Assembly (NCBI GenBank): GCA_021772015.1
Contig: JAETNS010000003.1
Span: forward strand, 156,517 to 220,516
From: Prevotellaceae bacterium
Lineage (GTDB): Bacteria > Bacteroidota > Bacteroidia > Bacteroidales > Muribaculaceae
DNA length: 64,000 nucleotides
Direction: 5' to 3'
Positions 47,179-56,605 of the stretch are shown piece after piece. The translations under genes were made by a program, and so were the position numbers. The notes beneath the pieces were generated by a model, which was given only the letters and a program-made list of their open reading frames with translations, was not told the DNA's origin and did not search any database. Numbering within the stretch: position 1 is the first letter of the stretch; each line of letters begins with the position of its first letter.

Positions 47179-49359
47179 ATGAACCATCCATCATATTTTT
47201 TTGCCAGAAACCGCAGGCAGTTGACCATTTTTGTTTTCGGGTTGCTTTCTATGATATGCAATCCGGTCACGGGTGGTGTTGTCTCACCTATGCTGACGGA
47301 TGTCGTGTATTCCTCACAGTCCTCATCCCGAAAAGGCGGATGGCGGGGGGTACAGGAAGACAGCCGTTACATACCATTGGTAATCAAACTGTCGAGTCCC
47401 GATGTAAATGTGCCTGACGGCGTGGTAGAGCTTTACCGTCGCGGGCCTTTTGTGCTGGCATATGTCCCTTTGGACAGGCTGTCGGAGATTGCGGCGCTTG
47501 GGGAGGTCTCGCGGCTTGAGGGAGGGCAGGTATGTGTGCCGGTGCTTGACCGCGCGAGGCTGTTTACCGGGTTCCCTGAAATAGCGGCCTCGGCCGGATT
47601 GCCGGAGGTATACACCGGCAAAGGTGTGGTCACTGGGTTTGCAGATACCGGTTTTGATCCCAACAATCCGGCATTTAAAAATCCGCTCACCGGGAAATCC
47701 CGGGTGATGTTGTTGACAGACTACGGTATGTCGCCTGATGAAATGGTACGTCTTGATACCCCGGATGAGATTGGAGAGTGGGTCACAGATGATCCCGAAC
47801 AGTGGCATGCCACCCACGTCGCCGGTATCATGTCCGGAGGGTATAAAGGGAACCCATATTGGGGGATTGCCACGGAGTCAGAGATAGTAGCCACCACCAG
47901 TGTGCTTTACGACGCGTTGTTACTTGCGGGGATGGAGGATGTGGTCGGTTATGCCCGTAGTGTCGGCAAGCCGGCCGTAATAAACATGTCTGTCAGTGCG
48001 AGCCTTGGTCCTCATGACGGCACATCATTGTTTTGCCAGTATCTTGAACTTCTTTCAAAAGAGGCGGTTATCTGTATATCTGCCGGAAATGACGGATTAC
48101 GGGCCGGGATCTGGGATTGTGTATTTCCCGAGGATTGCGCGACAGCGACAGCTGTGCAGGATGTCCCTACCTGGAGTCCGGCTAAAACGGAAGGTTATAT
48201 TGATGTGTGGGGAGGAGATGCCTCGACATTTGGCTTCGCGGTGATCGTCTATGACCGCGAGACGAAGAGGGCCGTTCTACGCGAGGAGTTCCCATCGGTG
48301 TCGTCAGAGAATCCTGATTCAAGATATACAATCGCATCTTCTCCTGAAAAACTTGAGGAGGCCGGAGCGGATGGGAATACCGGGAATGTGAGTGTTGAGT
48401 TTGCCGGATTGCTTGACGGAGCTGTGACCCTCACTACGGAGGTCAATCCCGAAAACGGGCGGTTCAATGGCCTGGTCTATCTGAAAGTCGAGAATCTGCC
48501 TCTTGGTGACGGGAAACTTTCGGAAAGGTATCTCGTGGGACTGGAGGTCACCGGTAGAAAAGGTCAGAAAATGACCGGGTACTCCTCAGACGCACTGCGC
48601 TTTCGGTCTGTACCCGGTTATCCCGAGTTTGCCTATTTCGGCTCGGACGGTGTCGTGAATGACTTCGTGACCGGAAAAGGAGTGATCGGAGTAGGGGCAA
48701 TGTGTTCCCGTAACTCATGGCCTCAACTCAATGGTGAAGATGGCCGGGGAGACTATGAGGTTGGCTCGGTGGCGCAGTTTTCCTCCCTTTCCACCAAGGC
48801 TGTCAACGGACCTCTCCCCGATATTGTCGCGCCGGGGGCGTGGCTTGTATCGTCAGTCTCCACTCCTTATATGGAATCGCACCCTGATCAGATCCCTTCG
48901 AGCAGTCTTGTCGAGAATATTGATGGAGTGGATTATTACTGGAAATCCGCATCCGGCACCTCCATGTCTTCACCGTATGTGGCCGGAATCTGCGCGTTGT
49001 GGCTTCAGGCCGACCCGACTGTTTCCCCAGAGGAAATCAAGCGTACGATATTGTCTACAGCCACAGCTCCGACTGTTGATTCGTGGAATCAGCGATGGGG
49101 CAGAGGTGTGCTAAATTCCTATGAAGGGTTACGCTCCATTCTGGCAGGGGCCGGTGTTGAGAGTGTCCGCCCGGATGGGACTGCGGCGCAACTTCCGCCG
49201 CTGCCTTCTCCACTGACCGGAGAGTCATTGATGGAATATGCCCGTGAGCATTCCTGCCGAATTCATACCATGCAAGGTATAAGGGTGGATTCAACCCCTT
49301 TGCAGCATGGAGTCTACATCCTCCATACAGGAGATGCTGCCGTAAAAGTGGTATTATAA
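47179..49359 (+). CDS. Secreted S8 (subtilisin-like) serine protease
   Basis: 726 residues with an N-terminal signal segment (about 12-32). The triad is Asp156 (VTGFADTGFDPNNP), His213 (WHATHVAGIMSG) and Ser595 (SGTSMSSPYVAGICALW). About 380 residues separate His and Ser, well above the usual 150-200, so a beta-rich insert (about 320-500, with YIDVWGGDASTFGFAVIVYD) interrupts the catalytic domain. The C-terminal 40 residues (CRIHTMQGIRVDSTPLQHGV, then YILHTGDAAVKVVL) look like a type IX sorting tail, so the enzyme is probably extracellular or surface-bound. It appears to be a single gene. Confidence 0.92.
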   Translation: MNHPSYFFARNRRQLTIFVFGLLSMICNPVTGGVVSPMLTDVVYSSQSSSRKGGWRGVQEDSRYIPLVIKLSSPDVNVPDGVVELYRRGPFVLAYVPLDRLSEIAALGEVSRLEGGQVCVPVLDRARLFTGFPEIAASAGLPEVYTGKGVVTGFADTGFDPNNPAFKNPLTGKSRVMLLTDYGMSPDEMVRLDTPDEIGEWVTDDPEQWHATHVAGIMSGGYKGNPYWGIATESEIVATTSVLYDALLLAGMEDVVGYARSVGKPAVINMSVSASLGPHDGTSLFCQYLELLSKEAVICISAGNDGLRAGIWDCVFPEDCATATAVQDVPTWSPAKTEGYIDVWGGDASTFGFAVIVYDRETKRAVLREEFPSVSSENPDSRYTIASSPEKLEEAGADGNTGNVSVEFAGLLDGAVTLTTEVNPENGRFNGLVYLKVENLPLGDGKLSERYLVGLEVTGRKGQKMTGYSSDALRFRSVPGYPEFAYFGSDGVVNDFVTGKGVIGVGAMCSRNSWPQLNGEDGRGDYEVGSVAQFSSLSTKAVNGPLPDIVAPGAWLVSSVSTPYMESHPDQIPSSSLVENIDGVDYYWKSASGTSMSSPYVAGICALWLQADPTVSPEEIKRTILSTATAPTVDSWNQRWGRGVLNSYEGLRSILAGAGVESVRPDGTAAQLPPLPSPLTGESLMEYAREHSCRIHTMQGIRVDSTPLQHGVYILHTGDAAVKVVL

Positions 49360-49361
49360 AT

Positions 49362-49392
49362 TTTGTCGGGTGGGGTAAAATTGTTAATTTTG
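49362..49392 (+). promoter_or_regulatory. Promoter of cdsA-purM region
   Basis: TTTG at 49362-49365 and TAATTTTG at 49385-49392, 19 bases apart, start right after the protease stop (49359). The ATG of cdsA is 25 bases beyond the -7 box. Confidence 0.8.
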
Positions 49393-49417
49393 CGTTGTCA
49401 TCGAAATATCACTGTAA

Positions 49418-50272
49418 ATGAAAAATGTTCTGACACGCTCCTTGACCGGGCTGCTTTATATAGCGGTAATAGTCGGTGCCATCTTCGGAGGCCGTCTATG
49501 GTTCTGGGGGCTGACGCTGCTTTTTGGCGTATTGGGTATCAACGAATTCAACCGCATATCCAACAAAGGGCGCATCTCAAACACGACCGGGCTGCTTGAC
49601 ATACTCGGGGCGATATTCCTTATCTCTGCCGGTTCGGTGATCTCGTCGGCCAACATGTTGCCGGGATTTCTGGCTTCATGGAACCTCTCGACATTCCTGT
49701 TCGCCTATATAGTCTATCTTCTTGCCAGACTTGTGGCGCAATTGTATGTCCAGGACGGAGACTCTCTTGCCCATTACGCGCATTCGTTCATGGGGCAATT
49801 GTATGTCGCGTTGCCGATGTGTCTGTTAGGATGGCTTTACAGCCTGACCTCACCGGTGTTCGTGCTGTCGGTGTTCATCCTCATCTGGTTGAGCGACACC
49901 GGAGCCTTCTGTGTGGGTTCCCTGATAGGTCGACATAAACTATTCGAGCGGATCTCACCCAAGAAATCATGGGAGGGATTTTTCGGCGGTCTGTTTTTCT
50001 GTCTTGTCGCCGCAGGGATTTTCTCTTTCTGTTTCCCTGAAGACTTCCGTGGCATGAATCTATGGCAGATGCTCGGCCTTGGCGCAGTGGTATGCGTTTT
50101 CGGCACATGGGGTGATCTTGTCGAGTCGCTTGTCAAGAGGACCTTGGGGGTGAAAGATTCCGGCAACATACTTCCCGGCCACGGGGGGATACTTGACCGC
50201 ATTGATTCCCTCCTGCTCGTTGTGCCGGCGACATTGGCTTACATGCTCGCATTGGCGGTACTTGCCTGTTAA
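49418..50272 (+). CDS. cdsA: Phosphatidate cytidylyltransferase
   Basis: Makes CDP-diacylglycerol from phosphatidate and CTP for phospholipid synthesis. It is 284 residues with several membrane helices. The C-terminal family signature is complete: SLVKRTLGVKDSGNILPGHG followed by GILDRIDSLL, with SDTGAFCVGSLIGRHKLFE and ISPKKSWEGFFGG upstream. It lies 18 bases before purM, so they probably share a transcript. Confidence 0.95.
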   Translation: MKNVLTRSLTGLLYIAVIVGAIFGGRLWFWGLTLLFGVLGINEFNRISNKGRISNTTGLLDILGAIFLISAGSVISSANMLPGFLASWNLSTFLFAYIVYLLARLVAQLYVQDGDSLAHYAHSFMGQLYVALPMCLLGWLYSLTSPVFVLSVFILIWLSDTGAFCVGSLIGRHKLFERISPKKSWEGFFGGLFFCLVAAGIFSFCFPEDFRGMNLWQMLGLGAVVCVFGTWGDLVESLVKRTLGVKDSGNILPGHGGILDRIDSLLLVVPATLAYMLALAVLAC

Positions 50273-50290
50273 CAAAGATTCCATAAGATT

Positions 50291-51460
50291 ATGACTTCCA
50301 ACGAACGATATATGATGCGCGGTGTCTCGGCCGCGAAAGAAGATGTCCACAACGCCATCAAGAATGTAGACAAAGGGCTTTATCCCAAGGCGTTCTGTAA
50401 GATAATACCCGACATTCTCGGTGGAGATCCCGACTGGTGCAATATCATGCACGCTGACGGAGCCGGCACAAAGTCGTCTCTCGCTTATGCTTATTGGCGC
50501 GAGACGGGAGACTTGTCGGTATGGCGCGGTATCGCCCAGGACGCGCTGGTCATGAACATCGACGACCTGCTTTGTGTGGGAGCCACTGATAACATTCTTG
50601 TGTCCTCCACAATAGGCCGTAACAAGCGGTTGATTCCCGGCGAGGTGATCGCCGCGATAATCAACGGCACGGAAGAATTGCTCGCCCGGATGCGTTCGCT
50701 TGGAATCGGCATCTACTCCACAGGAGGCGAGACCGCCGATGTCGGTGATCTTGTCAGGACTATCATTGTCGACTCGACTGTCACTTGCCGCATGCGCCGT
50801 GGCGATGTCGTTGACAACGCGAACATCCGGGGTGGCGATGTGATTGTCGGCCTCTCATCCTCAGGCAGGGCTACCTATGAGGATGAGTATAACGGAGGAA
50901 TGGGAAGCAATGGCCTGACCTCTGCCCGCCATGATGTCTTCGCCAAGGAAGTAGCCGAAAAATATCCCGAGACATATGACGGTGGAATGCCCGAAGATCT
51001 CGCTTATAGCGGTCATGTCGGACTGACAGACCTTGTAGAAGGCACGCCCCTCGATGCCGGAAAGCTTGTCCTTTCCCCCACGCGCACATATGCTCCTGTG
51101 ATAAAGGAGCTTCTTGCCGCCATGCGCCCTGAAATCCACGGTATGGTGCATTGTACCGGAGGCGCGCAGACCAAGGTCCTGCATTTTGTGGAAAACAAAC
51201 ATGTGATAAAAGACAACCTGTTCCCGGTGCCGCCGCTGTTCGCGTTGATCCGCGAGCAGAGCCAGACAGATTGGCGCGAGATGTACAAAGTATTCAACAT
51301 GGGACACAGGATGGAGATTTATGTCGCGCCCGATGTGGCTGAGAAAGTCATCTCCATCTCCGAGAGTTTCGGTATCGAGGCCCGCGTAATAGGACGTGTG
51401 GAGGATGCTCCCGCCAACCGTCTGACAATTTCCGGCGAATACGGGACATTTGAGTATTGA
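50291..51460 (+). CDS. purM: Phosphoribosylformylglycinamidine cyclo-ligase (AIR synthase)
   Basis: Fifth step of purine synthesis, directly after PurL: closes the imidazole ring of FGAM with ATP. At 389 residues it is slightly longer than the E. coli enzyme (about 345), as usual for the Bacteroidetes form. Motifs are HADGAGTKSSLAYAYWRETG, MNIDDLLCVGATDN, GIYSTGGETADVGDLVRT and the substrate loop VGLSSSGRATYE. It follows cdsA closely, an odd pairing by pathway. Its 3' end lies next to the MltF-like gene. Confidence 0.94.
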   Translation: MTSNERYMMRGVSAAKEDVHNAIKNVDKGLYPKAFCKIIPDILGGDPDWCNIMHADGAGTKSSLAYAYWRETGDLSVWRGIAQDALVMNIDDLLCVGATDNILVSSTIGRNKRLIPGEVIAAIINGTEELLARMRSLGIGIYSTGGETADVGDLVRTIIVDSTVTCRMRRGDVVDNANIRGGDVIVGLSSSGRATYEDEYNGGMGSNGLTSARHDVFAKEVAEKYPETYDGGMPEDLAYSGHVGLTDLVEGTPLDAGKLVLSPTRTYAPVIKELLAAMRPEIHGMVHCTGGAQTKVLHFVENKHVIKDNLFPVPPLFALIREQSQTDWREMYKVFNMGHRMEIYVAPDVAEKVISISESFGIEARVIGRVEDAPANRLTISGEYGTFEY

Positions 51461-51479
51461 TCCAGCCAGACACTCCGTG

Positions 51480-52898
51480 ATGTTGTCGCGCCGCTTGCTC
51501 CCTTTAATGGTGATAGGCCTGTTGGCCGCGTCATCGGTCTTCGCGGGATGTTCGTCCCGTAAGGAGATCAAGACAGATGGGGAAACCGCCCCGGAAGATC
51601 GTCCGTTGCCTGACACGTTGCGCGTCGCGACGCTTTACAGCCCGACCTCATATTTCCTGTATCGAGATCAGGAGATGGGATATGACTATAACCTTGTCTC
51701 GCAATGGGCGGAAGACAAAGATATGGTCATTGATCTTACAGTCGCTACTTCGATGAGTCGTCTTGTCGAGATGCTCGATTCCGGAGAGGTCGATCTGGCC
51801 GCTTACGAGATACCTGTCACAGCTGAATACAAGCAGAAGGTAGTGGCCTGTGGCCCGGAGTACATCACCACGCAGGTGCTTGTCCAGCCGCTGAAGGATG
51901 GCAAGCCTGAAATCACTGACGAGACCCAGCTTGTCGGGCGCGATGTCTACGTTGAGGCAGGCTCGAAATATGAATACAGACTGCGTAATCTCGACAGTGA
52001 GCTTGGCGGGGGCATAAACATCCATAAGGTCGACAAGGACACATTGATAACCGAGGATCTTGTCGGGATGGTGTCAGACGGATCGATCCCATTGACCGTT
52101 GTTGACAGCGACATCGCCCGCATAAACAAGACATATTATCGCGACCTCGATGTCTCGTTGCCCTTGAGTTTCCCCCAGAAAGCCTCGTGGGGAGTCGCTC
52201 CCGGCAACGAATGGCTGGCCGATTCGGTCGACGCATGGTTTCACCAGGAATCTCCCAAACGCCGTCAGGCAGAGTTGCTGAAACGTTATTTCGAGTTGAG
52301 CAAAAACGGCGACATTGACTTTTCAGGAAATATTTCACTGGATCTTTCGAAGGGGGTGATTTCTCCATATGACGCGATTTTCAAAGAAGCCTCCGGCAGA
52401 ATCGGGTGGGATTGGCGAGTGCTGGCTGCTGTCGGATATGCCGAAAGCGGATTCAACAATCATCTTGTCTCATGGGCCGGTGCGCGCGGCCTTATGCAGA
52501 TAATGCCGCGCTCAGCGGTAGCCTACGGTCTGCCTCTTGACAAGATCGAGGATCCCAGGGCTAATATAGAAGCGGCCGCCCGTATACTGGCTGATCTTGA
52601 CAGGTCTCTGTCAAAGAAAGTCTCCGATCGGAAAGAGAGGCTCAAATTTGTCATTGCGGCCTATAATTCCGGGATCGGGCATGTTTATGACGCGATAACT
52701 CTTGCCGGGAAATACGGACGCGACCCCCAGGTGTGGGACGGCAATGTCGAGCAGGCGCTACTGATGAAAGCCAATCCTGAATATTATTCCGATCCGGTCT
52801 GCCGCAACGGTTATTTCGGGGGACGCCATACTGTGGCCTATGTCAGAAAGGTAACAGCTCTTCTTGATCGTTTCAGACAAAAAATTCCGGAGAAATGA
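51480..52898 (+). CDS. MltF-like membrane-bound lytic transglycosylase
   Basis: 472 residues. A TTG at 51450 overlapping purM is in frame, but the ATG at 51480 gives a proper lipoprotein signal (lipobox FAGC, Cys24). It has an N-terminal solute-binding (SBP_bac_3-like) domain (about 45-290; LPDTLRVATLYSPTSYFLYR) and a C-terminal SLT domain. The SLT part has the catalytic Glu322 in GYAESGFNNHL, then GARGLMQIMPRSA and AAYNSGIGHVYDA. This is the MltF arrangement: it cleaves peptidoglycan to give 1,6-anhydromuropeptides and is anchored in the outer membrane. It may be co-transcribed with purM. Confidence 0.93.
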   Translation: MLSRRLLPLMVIGLLAASSVFAGCSSRKEIKTDGETAPEDRPLPDTLRVATLYSPTSYFLYRDQEMGYDYNLVSQWAEDKDMVIDLTVATSMSRLVEMLDSGEVDLAAYEIPVTAEYKQKVVACGPEYITTQVLVQPLKDGKPEITDETQLVGRDVYVEAGSKYEYRLRNLDSELGGGINIHKVDKDTLITEDLVGMVSDGSIPLTVVDSDIARINKTYYRDLDVSLPLSFPQKASWGVAPGNEWLADSVDAWFHQESPKRRQAELLKRYFELSKNGDIDFSGNISLDLSKGVISPYDAIFKEASGRIGWDWRVLAAVGYAESGFNNHLVSWAGARGLMQIMPRSAVAYGLPLDKIEDPRANIEAAARILADLDRSLSKKVSDRKERLKFVIAAYNSGIGHVYDAITLAGKYGRDPQVWDGNVEQALLMKANPEYYSDPVCRNGYFGGRHTVAYVRKVTALLDRFRQKIPEK

Positions 52899-53030
52899 AC
52901 AACTCCTGAGATATGAGTGTTGTCATTCTGACGGGTCGTCTCCCATGACGGCTGTTCCCGAAACTCATGTATAACTCTCTCGTCCGCTTGTTTATTAGTC
53001 ACAAAGTCTCTAACATACAAAATAGTAACG

Positions 53031-53591
53031 ATGAGAAAACGTTATTTTTCAGTAGCCGTGGTGCTTGCGCTTCTCGCATCATTCACATTCACATCCTGTA
53101 TCGGATCTTTCGCTCTCTCCAATAAGCTGTTAAGCTGGAACAACCAGATCGGCAACAAGTTTGTAAACGAACTTGTGTTTTTCTGTTTCTGGATCATACC
53201 GGTTTACGAGGTGACCGGTCTTGCAGACATTCTGGTGCTCAACTCGATCGAATTCTGGAGCGGAAGCAATCCGGTGGCACAGGGGCGTTCGGTCATTGAC
53301 GGTGCCGACGGGCGTTATCTTGTCGATTGTGACGGCAAGGGCTACACTATCACCTCCGAAAACGACGGGTCGGTGGTCCGTCTCGACTTTGACGCTGATG
53401 ACAACTCCTGGAGCGCGTCTGCCAATGGTGCCCAGCCGGTTAAATTCATGACATTCGTGGATGAGACCCATGTAGAGATGCTGACACCTGACGGTGGAGC
53501 GCAGCTTGTAGAACTTTCCGACCAAGGGTTGATGGCTTACCGTCAGACAGTGGCTGCTTCAGCCGCGTCTGCCCTTTATGCCTGCAATTGA
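53031..53591 (+). CDS. DUF3332-type lipoprotein
   Basis: 186 residues with lipobox FTSC (Cys23). After it come GSFALSNKLLSWNNQIGNKF, a hydrophobic stretch (about 44-70, VNELVFFCFWIIPVYEVTGL) and NSIEFWSGSNP, the usual signature of DUF3332 proteins. The second half is an antiparallel beta domain. Function unknown. It is a single gene. No promoter boxes could be assigned in the 132-base gap before it, which shows nothing else. A hairpin follows. Confidence 0.8.
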   Translation: MRKRYFSVAVVLALLASFTFTSCIGSFALSNKLLSWNNQIGNKFVNELVFFCFWIIPVYEVTGLADILVLNSIEFWSGSNPVAQGRSVIDGADGRYLVDCDGKGYTITSENDGSVVRLDFDADDNSWSASANGAQPVKFMTFVDETHVEMLTPDGGAQLVELSDQGLMAYRQTVAASAASALYACN

Positions 53592-53632
53592 GCATAGCCA
53601 CAGAACCATCCGGTTTCTTCTGACGTTATAAA

Positions 53633-53673
53633 GGGAGGCGGGAATGTCGCCATAATGGCATTCCCTGCCTCTC
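53633..53673 (+). terminator. Hairpin after DUF3332 gene
   Basis: GGGAGGCGGGAATG (53633-53646) pairs with CATTCCCTGCCTCTC (53659-53673) with one bulge; an inner GCCATAATGGC can also pair. The following T tract is broken (TTGGTGTCTTTT), so termination is probable but not strong. Confidence 0.6.
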
Positions 53674-53769
53674 TTGGTGTCTTTTATGCCAAAAGGGAAA
53701 AGAGCTGCCGCCTCAATGACCGCAGTGGTTTAGACCGCCCCGGTAGCACATAGAAAAACGCTGAAATAG

Positions 53770-53800
53770 TTGGTGAATTTAACTTAAATCGTTAACTTTG
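53770..53800 (+). promoter_or_regulatory. Promoter of phosphohexomutase gene
   Basis: TTG at 53770-53772 and TAACTTTG at 53793-53800, spaced by 20 bases, with a leader of about 58 bases before the ATG at 53865. Confidence 0.78.
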
Positions 53801-53864
53801 CAGAAAGACACTACTAATCCAACAACTAAAAACAATACATATATCCACTCCCTAACAGATTAAA

Positions 53865-55613
53865 ATGGAAAACCAGGAACTCCTCAAGACAGTGAAGGAA
53901 AGAGCCCAGGTATGGCTCTCCGAACAATATGACGAGGCAACCCGCGCTGAAGTCAAGCAGATGCTCGAGGCGGAGGATCCCACCCCCCTGATCGAGGCTT
54001 TTTACCGTGATCTTGAATTCGGTACAGGCGGCCTCCGTGGTATCATGGGACCCGGTACCAACCGCATGAATATCTATACCGTAGGAGCTGCAACCCAAGG
54101 GCTGGCCAACTACCTCAAAGAAGCTTTCGCTGACCTTGACCAGATATCGGTGGCTGTCGGGCATGATGTCCGCAACAATTCGCGTAAATTCGCTGAAATC
54201 GTCGCAAACATCTTCTCGGCCAACGGTATCAAGGCTTACCTCTTCGACAGTTTCCGTCCCACACCCGAACTTTCGTTCGCCATCCGTGAACTGGGCTGCC
54301 AGAGCGGCGTTAACATCACCGCCTCCCACAATCCCAAGGAATACAATGGTTACAAGGCATATTGGGCTGACGGCGCGCAGATCATCGCTCCCCATGATGT
54401 CAATATCATCAACCATGTCAATGCCATCAAATCGGTCGGTGATATCAAATTCCAGGGTAATCCCGACCTGATCCAGATCATAGGAGAGGATATCGACAAC
54501 AAGTTTCTCACAGCGATCAAAGGCCTCTCTCTATCTCCCGACGTGATCGAGCGTCACAAAGATCTCAAGATTGTCTATACCCCCATCCACGGCACCGGCG
54601 TGAAACTCGTGCCTGACTCGCTCCGGAATTACGGCTTCACCAACATCATCCATGTCCCCGAGCAGGATATCCCCTCGGGCGACTTCCCCACAGTCGAATC
54701 CCCCAATCCCGAAAACGCCTCAGCCATGGCAATGGCTGTCGCAAAGGCCAAGGAGGTCGAGGCAGATCTTGTTGTCGCTTCCGATCCTGACGCAGACCGC
54801 ATAGGTTGTGTCATCCGCGACACTGACGGCGAGTACGTCCTTGTCAACGGAAACCAGATCGTGCTCGTTCTCCTGAACTACCTCATGACCCGTAACGCCG
54901 AGCTTGGCAAGCTGACCGGCAACGAATATGTCGTGAAGACCATTGTGACTACCGAGACTATCAAACGCATCGCTGATGCCAACAACATCAAGATGTATGA
55001 TTGCTATACCGGCTTCAAATGGATCGCCTCCGTAATCCGCGAGAATGAGGCCACTGCCCGCTATCTCGGTGGTGGTGAGGAATCTTACGGTTTCCTGGCC
55101 GAGACTTTCTGCCGCGACAAGGATTCTGTTTCGGCCATCTCCCTTATGGCCGAGTGTCTCGCGTGGGCCAAGGAGCAGGGCTTGTCGTTCATGGAGATGC
55201 TTCAGGATATCTATGTCAAGTATGGCTATTCACATGAACTTGGCATCTCGGTAGTCCGTCCGGGCAAATCCGGTGCTGATGAGATTCAGGCCATGATGAA
55301 GAATTTCCGCGAGAATCCTCCCAAGAGCCTCGCCGGAAGCCCCGTTGTCTGCGTCAAGGATTACCTTACCCTCAATGAGACCTGCCTCAAGTGCAATGAG
55401 GTCAAGAAACTCGACTTCCCGACAACCTCCAATGTCCTCCAGTATTTCACTGAAGACGGCTCAAAGATATCTGTCCGTCCTTCCGGAACCGAGCCCAAGA
55501 TCAAATTCTATATCGAGGTGCGCGGCGAGATGAAGACCCGTGAGGAATACCACAAGGCTGAAGAAGCCGCCAAAGCCAAGATCAAGGCCGTACGCGCCGA
55601 TCTCGGTATATGA
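53865..55613 (+). CDS. Phosphoglucomutase/phosphomannomutase (alpha-D-phosphohexomutase)
   Basis: Interconverts hexose 1- and 6-phosphates, linking glucose from the PUL to glycolysis and to nucleotide sugars. It is 582 residues, the long type seen in Bacteroidetes and Firmicutes (PgmB/PgcA-like). The phosphoserine loop is NITASHNPKEYNGYKAYW, the metal site is ASDPDADRIGC, the sugar loop is GGGEESYGF, and the phosphate-binding C-terminus is ISVRPSGTEPKIKFY. It is a single gene between its own promoter and a bidirectional terminator. Confidence 0.95.
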   Translation: MENQELLKTVKERAQVWLSEQYDEATRAEVKQMLEAEDPTPLIEAFYRDLEFGTGGLRGIMGPGTNRMNIYTVGAATQGLANYLKEAFADLDQISVAVGHDVRNNSRKFAEIVANIFSANGIKAYLFDSFRPTPELSFAIRELGCQSGVNITASHNPKEYNGYKAYWADGAQIIAPHDVNIINHVNAIKSVGDIKFQGNPDLIQIIGEDIDNKFLTAIKGLSLSPDVIERHKDLKIVYTPIHGTGVKLVPDSLRNYGFTNIIHVPEQDIPSGDFPTVESPNPENASAMAMAVAKAKEVEADLVVASDPDADRIGCVIRDTDGEYVLVNGNQIVLVLLNYLMTRNAELGKLTGNEYVVKTIVTTETIKRIADANNIKMYDCYTGFKWIASVIRENEATARYLGGGEESYGFLAETFCRDKDSVSAISLMAECLAWAKEQGLSFMEMLQDIYVKYGYSHELGISVVRPGKSGADEIQAMMKNFRENPPKSLAGSPVVCVKDYLTLNETCLKCNEVKKLDFPTTSNVLQYFTEDGSKISVRPSGTEPKIKFYIEVRGEMKTREEYHKAEEAAKAKIKAVRADLGI

Positions 55614-55662
55614 CACTTGCCTGACGCTGTGTCAATGTTAAAAATGACACACCAACATATTT

Positions 55663-55722
55663 AAAAACATCGCGGGACACGTCTGATTTAATTTATGTCA
55701 GACGTGTCCCGCGATGTTTTTT
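55663..55722. terminator. Bidirectional intrinsic terminator
   Basis: A perfect stem of at least 21 bp pairs 55666-55686 (AACATCGCGGGACACGTCTG...) with 55698-55718 around an 11-base loop. It is flanked by A residues on the left and T residues on the right, so it works in both directions. It separates the phosphohexomutase (+) from the convergent thiamine operon (-). Confidence 0.93.
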
Positions 55723-55756
55723 ATATAGTAGGGCTTTTCTCTACACCCATCTCTTT

Positions 55757-56605
55757 TCAGTCGTGCCAGAGGAGGTGGAAATGATTGACAGGTCCGTGGC
55801 CATGACCGATACTGTAATGTGAGCCGGATTTGATAGCTGCGGTGATGTAATTCTTTGCGCGCCGGCACGCATCCGGCAGTGGGCATCCTTGGGCGAGGTA
55901 AGAGGCAATCGCCGAGGAGAGTGTGCAGCCTGTGCCATGTGTGTTGCGGGTGGCGATCTTAGGCGATTCCATCAAGTGGATGGTGTCGGTCTCCGCGTCA
56001 TACAGTATGTCGGTCAGCATGTCTGACTCAAGATGGCCCGCTTTCAGGAATACAGAGACTTGTCCTCCTTGAGACAACTCGCGGGCCGCGTCCGGGAGCT
56101 GTCTGTTCGAGACCAGCTTGCGCCCAAGGAGGATCTCGGCCTCCGGGATGTTGGGAGTTATCACCCTTGCAACGGGGACAAGTTGGTCACGCAGTGTGGC
56201 GATGGCTTCCTTCTGAAGCAACGGGTCGCCAGATGTTGCCACCATCACGGGATCCAGAACAATGTTGACGATCGGGTATTCCCGGAGAGTGTCATGGACT
56301 GCGCGGATCAATTCGGAACTGTGGAGCATTCCTATCTTCACCGCGTCCGCCCCTATGTCATCGAGGCATGAGCGTATTTGCCCTGTGACGAAATCTACGG
56401 GGACGGGATGAACCCCCGTGACTCCGACAGTGTTTTCATCCACAACGGCGACGATAGCTGTCATGCCATAACAGCCCAATGCGGAGAAAGTCTTTAGATC
56501 GGCCTGTATACCCGCGCCCCCGCTGGGATCGCTCCCGGCGATCGACAGGCAACGGGTATAGGTCAGTCTCTCCGAAGATATTTGTGTATTGCAGCCTTTG
56601 TTCAT
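55757..56605 (-). CDS. thiD: Hydroxymethylpyrimidine / phosphomethylpyrimidine kinase
   Basis: Phosphorylates HMP and HMP-P to HMP-PP for thiamine. The frame runs 15 codons further upstream, but the ATG at 56605 overlaps the tenA stop (ATGA) and gives 282 residues with the family start LSIAGSDPSGGAGIQADLKT. Other motifs are GADAVKIGMLHS, NIVLDPVMVATSGD and the C-terminal ribokinase-type NTHGTGCTLSSAIA. It is the last gene of the thi operon. Confidence 0.95.
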   Translation of the reverse strand: MNKGCNTQISSERLTYTRCLSIAGSDPSGGAGIQADLKTFSALGCYGMTAIVAVVDENTVGVTGVHPVPVDFVTGQIRSCLDDIGADAVKIGMLHSSELIRAVHDTLREYPIVNIVLDPVMVATSGDPLLQKEAIATLRDQLVPVARVITPNIPEAEILLGRKLVSNRQLPDAARELSQGGQVSVFLKAGHLESDMLTDILYDAETDTIHLMESPKIATRNTHGTGCTLSSAIASYLAQGCPLPDACRRAKNYITAAIKSGSHYSIGHGHGPVNHFHLLWHD

